The notes beneath the pieces were generated by a model that made no database searches, was not told the origin of the DNA, and saw only the letters and a list, made by a program, of their open reading frames with translations. A stretch of 64,000 nucleotides of DNA from Blasia pusilla (taxonomy: Eukaryota; Marchantiophyta; Marchantiopsida; Blasiales): positions 20,398,001 through 20,462,000 of the forward strand of contig CM114272.1 of assembly GCA_050084515.1 (NCBI GenBank). Direction: 5' to 3'. Positions within the stretch are counted from its first letter, which is position 1, and each line of letters begins with the position of its first letter. A program made the translations under genes and the position numbers. Positions 59,769 through 64,000 of this stretch are shown piece by piece.

Positions 59769-60798
59769 TGTCGTGACCCTCATAACCAAACAACACCAAA
59801 TAGGCGCCAAGCGAAACATTAGAAGTCAAGTGAACTCACGCTGCGAGGTTTGCGCTTTGGAGAGGCGTTTGGAAAGGTCTCTTGGAAAAGTCTAACAGAC
59901 GAAACGCGGAATAGAGTTGTGCGTTTCATGCGTTAGTGGTCACGACCAGGAAACCTAGACCAAACGCAAGCCAAGGCTTGAGATGAGTTGAGTCTTGGGA
60001 GGTTGGTTGTCAAAGAGGTGAGAACCACTTTGGAACACGACTAGCGTTTGGGAGAATCTGACTGTGTTTAGGACCATAACGTTGAGCTCCAAGATGCGTT
60101 TGGGCCAAGTAAGGGCGTGTTGGAAAGGTTATCTTGGGACGCTTCCAACGCACCAAAGATCTTAGAAACGCATAAATACAGACTGAGATATTGGCCAAAA
60201 ACAATTGTGAGAGCAATCGGGTTGAAGGCCAATTGGAGAGGCCTGGGTGTCTTTCCCTAAATGTAGGGGGCCCTCGGAGATCCTCAGAAGTACTAGTAAG
60301 AGAGGAGTCTCTCTGAGATGTCTCAGAACACGAATCCCCACTTTGGGCGCCAAACGGCGTTTCAGAGGCACGGGATGGAACGGGAGTTTGGCGTTGGAAC
60401 TCGAAATCCAAACCTAATCCAAGGGAGTGGACTTTGTAGGCCACACTTGGATTCCAACCCGAGATTCACTTCGTGCGAGTCTTAGTGAGGAACTCATTGG
60501 ATGCCCATCGGACAGTTGGAACCGCTAGGCGCAAAACGCCGTTTCAAGTTCTTGAACCGACCAGAAAGTCTGTCCCAAGTCTTTCGAGACTTTCCCGTGT
60601 TGTAAACCGCGAAACTAGGAAGGTTGAGCTTGATGAGAGTCCGAGACGAGAACTCGGAAAGTAAGCCCGCTAATTGATCCAAGACCCGACTAACCAGAGT
60701 GCGTGTTTGGATGCAGATCAACGTTGAGAGCGTGACCTACTGAACGCACGCTTCCGCAATAAACAATATTAACGTTCAAGGAGAGTAGGCGCACGACA
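59769..60798 (+). repeat. solo LTR of the second LTR family (1030 bp) with CAAAC target duplication
   Basis: TGTCGTGACCCTCATAACC to GTAGGCGCACGACA. A perfect 5-bp duplication CAAAC flanks it (59764-59768 and 60799-60803), proving the element boundaries. No internal region remains. Confidence 0.95.
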
Positions 60799-60803
60799 CA
60801 AAC

Positions 60804-61104
60804 GATCCAATTGGTGAATTTACAAGGAAAGTGGGAGACGATGAGTGGAAGAAGGATTGGAAGTTATGAAGATGTCTCGGCAAAGAAGAAGTTAGTGAGC
60901 AAGGTATTTTTCAAGCTCCAAGTCACGGAGTGAGCAAGGTATTTTTCATCATGGCGAATCGGTGATGTGGAGGACGGATCTTCGAGAAGAGATAAGAGAC
61001 CAAGAGCACAAGAAAGTAAATACCCATCGATGCAATCAAAAAAACCAAGGGTTTATACTTCGCCAAACTTTGGAAGTATGGGCCTATACCCACGACATCA
61101 GCAT
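60804..61104. other. possible continuation of the interrupted coding tract
   Basis: Acidic, charged reading to about 60870, then no clear coding signal. GTGAGCAAGGTATTTTTCA occurs twice (60895 and 60932), a short tandem duplication. Confidence 0.3.
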
Positions 61105-61905
61105 CCTTGCAGTCTTGCAAACCAAGACTTGAGATGAGTTGATTTTTGGAAGGTTGATTGCCAAAGAGTGAGAACCTGTTTTGGAACACGACTAGCGTTT
61201 GGGGATTTTGATTGTGTTTTAGACCATAACGTTAAGCCCCAACATGCGTTTGGGTCAAGTAAGAGGGCATTGGAATTATTCTGCGATGCTTCCAACGCAT
61301 AAAGATCTCAGCAAACAAATAAGCACAAGCTGAGATATTGGCCGAAAACAACTATGAGAGCAATCGGGTTGAGGGCCAATCTGAGGGGCACGACTATCTT
61401 TCCCTAAAGTTAGGGGGAGGGTGGAGATCCCTAGAAGTAATAGTAAGGGTGAGTCTCTTCAAGGAGTCTTGGAATACGAACCCCACTTTGAGCACCAAAC
61501 GGCGTCTTAAGGGCACGGGATGGAACGAGAGTTTGGCGTTGGAACTCAAAACCCAAACCTGATCCAAGGGAGTGGACTTCGTAAGCCACACTTGGATTCC
61601 AACCCGCGATTCATTTTTGTGACTCAAGGCTAGGGACTCATTGGATGTCTATCAGACATTTGGAACCGCTATGCATTCAAACGCCGTTTGAGGTTCCTAA
61701 ACTAACTAGAAAGTCTATCTCAAGTCTTCAAAGACTTGCCTATGTTGTAAACCGCGAAACTAGGAAGGTTGAGCTTGATGAGAGGCCAAGTCGAGAACTC
61801 GGAAAGTTAGAACCGCCGATTGATCCAGACCCGACTAAGGTGAGTGTGTGTTTGGATGCAGATCAACATTAAGAGCGTGTCTTACTGAATGCACGCTCTT
61901 AATCC
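61105..61905 (+). repeat. truncated LTR of the second LTR family
   Basis: Colinear with 59960-60760 (AAGACTTGAGATGAGTTGA, CAACTATGAGAGCAATCGGG, AAGTCTATCTCAAGTCTTC, GAGCGTG.CTTACTGAA) but lacking both termini. Confidence 0.85.
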
Positions 61906-62130
61906 TTACGCTGAATCCTTGTCGAATGCAACAAGAACTCTTTGGATTCTTCCAGAGAGACTGGAACATGTTTCCAATACAACCACAAGACATAGATGAT
62001 GGTCAAGCCAATGTTGTGTTGGAGACAAACCAGAGGATTGTTCCTCATGGAAGGGGAAGCACGAGACTATAGCTAGGGGAAGAGTTGGCAAGACGTCTGA
62101 ACCAGTGTTACATATATCCGATGATGAATC
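61906..62130 (+). pseudogene. unrecognised coding-like tract after truncated LTR
   Basis: The frame 61848-62072 leaves the LTR and reads MQQELFGFFQRDWNMFPIQ and ANVVLETNQRIVPHGRGS. This could be the 3' end of the interrupted gene at 57902-59763. No family recognised. Confidence 0.25.
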
Positions 62131-63430
62131 AGATTAGATAGAATGAGTTTGTGTTTATATCTTTGTATTGCACATAAGTATGAGGTTCCTCCCAAAGTCC
62201 CAATCGATAGGTTGTTGGGTATCACCCACTTTTGTAAAATGGATTATTGGTACAATTTTATGGAAAAGTAGTGAACCCATTAAGGAAAGTTTAATGCATG
62301 TTTCTGCATGAAATTCTATGGATGTTGATCTGGATTGGAAGCTTAAGGGCTCAATTACTTTCAAAATATAAATTTCAACTTCATCCTTCATTGATTCCTA
62401 CCATTATGGGCGTTTGCTAAAGATTTGTGAATGTGAGCAAGTTATGAAAGTTATCCATTAAGTGAGTTTATGAAACGTCTCCGAGTTTTCTCTAGGGTTA
62501 TTCTTGGGTAAGGTGGAAAGTACAATGATGAAAAGGTTTGTTTGATTAATAAATAAATAAATTTATTCAATAGATTTAAATTTATTTTCATATTTTATAA
62601 GATTTTGAACTTATATTTCATAAGGAGATAAGATTTATTATTTAAAAAAATAAGGATGGTCCACAAAGCCTATTTTGAAATTTACCCGATTGGCCTGTAT
62701 TAAACTGAAAAGTAGAATGAGGGGAATATTTTAATCATTCAAATATTGTAAAATAATTCTAAGTATTATTTTATGAATTGAATTAATTTATTTCATATTT
62801 TGGGGAATACGAAATAAATATGTGAGTATGTCCAAAAGAATCTTCTTAAGAAATCTGAAAAATAAATAAATTTGTGATATTCAACTAAAACAATGATAAG
62901 GAAATGTAAAAGTGAGGGATATTATTAATTCTTACCCTATTTTAATAATCCCTTTTTCATTCTTGCTTAACCTTTTGAAAATGAATTTAAAATTTCATAT
63001 TTTCCAAAAACAAATTAGTACTTTTCAAATGTTTATTGGTCCATGGGAGGGGAAAACTTAATTTATAACTAGAGTTTACTATATTCTAGCCTTGTAAAGC
63101 CCCTAATAAATTTTGACTCTTCCATATCTAAAATAGTGATGAACAAATTCTTTTTCAACTTTTCTTTAGTTGGAAATCATACTATAAATCACATTATCCA
63201 AGATTAATTCACTACTTCTCCTCATATTATCTCATAGTATTATTTCAAATAAATTCTTATTGAAAGCCATTTGCAGCCATGTATGTAAGCTTCTAAAGTG
63301 TCTGTCATGTTTACTAATATATTATCTTTAGTCCTCTGAAACATTTCATTTTTTAAAGTAACAAATATTTCTTTGAAAATCTTAACTTCCAAGTTGAGTT
63401 TAAATGTAGAGTTAATTCAATGGAAAGTTC
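62131..63430. other. AT-rich intergenic DNA
   Basis: Very AT-rich with TAAATAAATAAAT and similar runs. No gene or RNA supported. Confidence 0.5.
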
Positions 63431-64000
63431 CAAGGAAAATGAAGTTGTCACCCAAACCCCAAAAATATTTAAGTGTTTTTTGGAACACCTTCTAAAAGAA
63501 AGTCTTTCTCTTTTTCATCTTATTCAAGAATATATTCTTGACCTCAAAATTGGGACACTTTATCATTTAGGTGTATCTACATATCCTGAAACATTTTCAA
63601 GGAAAATGGAGTTGTATCTAGACCTCTAAAATGATTCAAGGCAAATTCCATTCTAAAAAAAAAGCCCAAAATTATTCAAGAGATTTTTTGACGTGCGCGA
63701 TTAGTGAGGTGTATCTAGATATCGTGAAAAGTTTCAAGGAAAATGGAGTTGTGATCCAAAGCCGAATTATTTAAGTGGATTTTGGACCCCTAGAATTAAA
63801 CCTTCTTCCAAAAGAAGATCTTTCCATTTTCCATCGTGTTCAAGGATCTCACCTTGACCTAAAATTTAGGACACTTGATAATTAAGTTGTCCCTAGGGAT
63901 CGTGTAAATTTTCAAGGAAAATAGAATCGTGATCCAAAGCCCAAAAGTATTTAAGTGGTTTTTTTACCCTCCCTCCTAAACCTTCTCTTAAAAGATGGTC
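63431..64000 (+). repeat. tandem repeat of variable 137-178-bp units, runs off the window
   Basis: CAAGGAAAAT(G/A) anchors recur at 63431, 63598, 63735 and 63913. Further anchors repeat in order: TATTTAAGTG, ACCTTCT(C/T).AAAGA, TTCAAG.AT.T....TTGACCT and GGGACACTT or GGACACTT. Unit 2 is shortened. It looks like the edge of a satellite array. Confidence 0.75.

Overview
The window looks like a repeat-rich nuclear chromosome segment of a land plant. Supports: a three-exon alpha-expansin gene with canonical GT/AG introns (30460-31498, minus), a nuclear-type tRNA-Leu(CAG) with good A and B boxes (25006-25086, minus), a plant-type TTTAGGG repeat run (22141-22182), and Ty3/gypsy, Ty1/copia, hAT and non-LTR retroelement remains. 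I cannot name the species. The divergent expansin, short introns and unusual retroelements would suit a non-seed plant, but that is inference.

The most striking content is one Ty3/gypsy family present as three damaged copies: A (1-7842, plus, cut by the window start), B (11269 to about 19340, minus) and C (about 50000-55056, minus, rearranged), plus a 3'-end fragment D (41557 to about 42645, minus). In all three copies pol has the order protease, cytosine-5 DNA methyltransferase (MTase), reverse transcriptase, RNase H, integrase, and a C-terminal PHD zinc finger. The MTase lies between protease and RT in every copy and shows motifs I, II, IV (Pro-Cys), VI (Glu-Asn-Val), VIII, IX and X in linear order. 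The PHD finger sits at the extreme C-terminus; in A and B the stop codon follows it directly. A retroelement carrying both a DNA-methylation writer and a chromatin reader is the best candidate for an unusual system here. All copies are dead: stops and frameshifts abound, many of them C-to-T or G-to-A changes. I recall reports of methyltransferase-bearing retrotransposons in dinoflagellate and charophyte algae (de Mendoza and colleagues, 2018), so the capture has precedent, but I cannot tell whether this family is described.

Layout. 1-7842: copy A. 7843-11268: AT-rich spacer, an LTR fragment, and a 1-kb solo LTR. 11269-19340: copy B. 19340-20810: a 5S-rRNA-like stretch, two adjacent palindromes and a (GA)n tract. 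21007-23443: a C2H2-finger reverse-transcriptase retroelement whose RT core is missing, with telomeric repeats at the break. 23444-32250: low-repeat genic island with the tRNA and the expansin. 32250-41556: AT-rich spacer with a decayed second copy of the RT element. 41557-49343: fragment D, LTR pieces, a 163-bp tandem repeat, a copia 3' end and a solo LTR. 50000-56012: copy C and an inverted pair of LTR pieces. 56025-62130: hAT transposase remains and a kinase-like pseudogene interrupted by LTRs. 62131-64000: AT-rich DNA ending in a tandem repeat that runs off the window.

Only the expansin and the tRNA look functional. Everything else coding is transposon-derived and broken, although the RT element keeps a 425-codon open frame.
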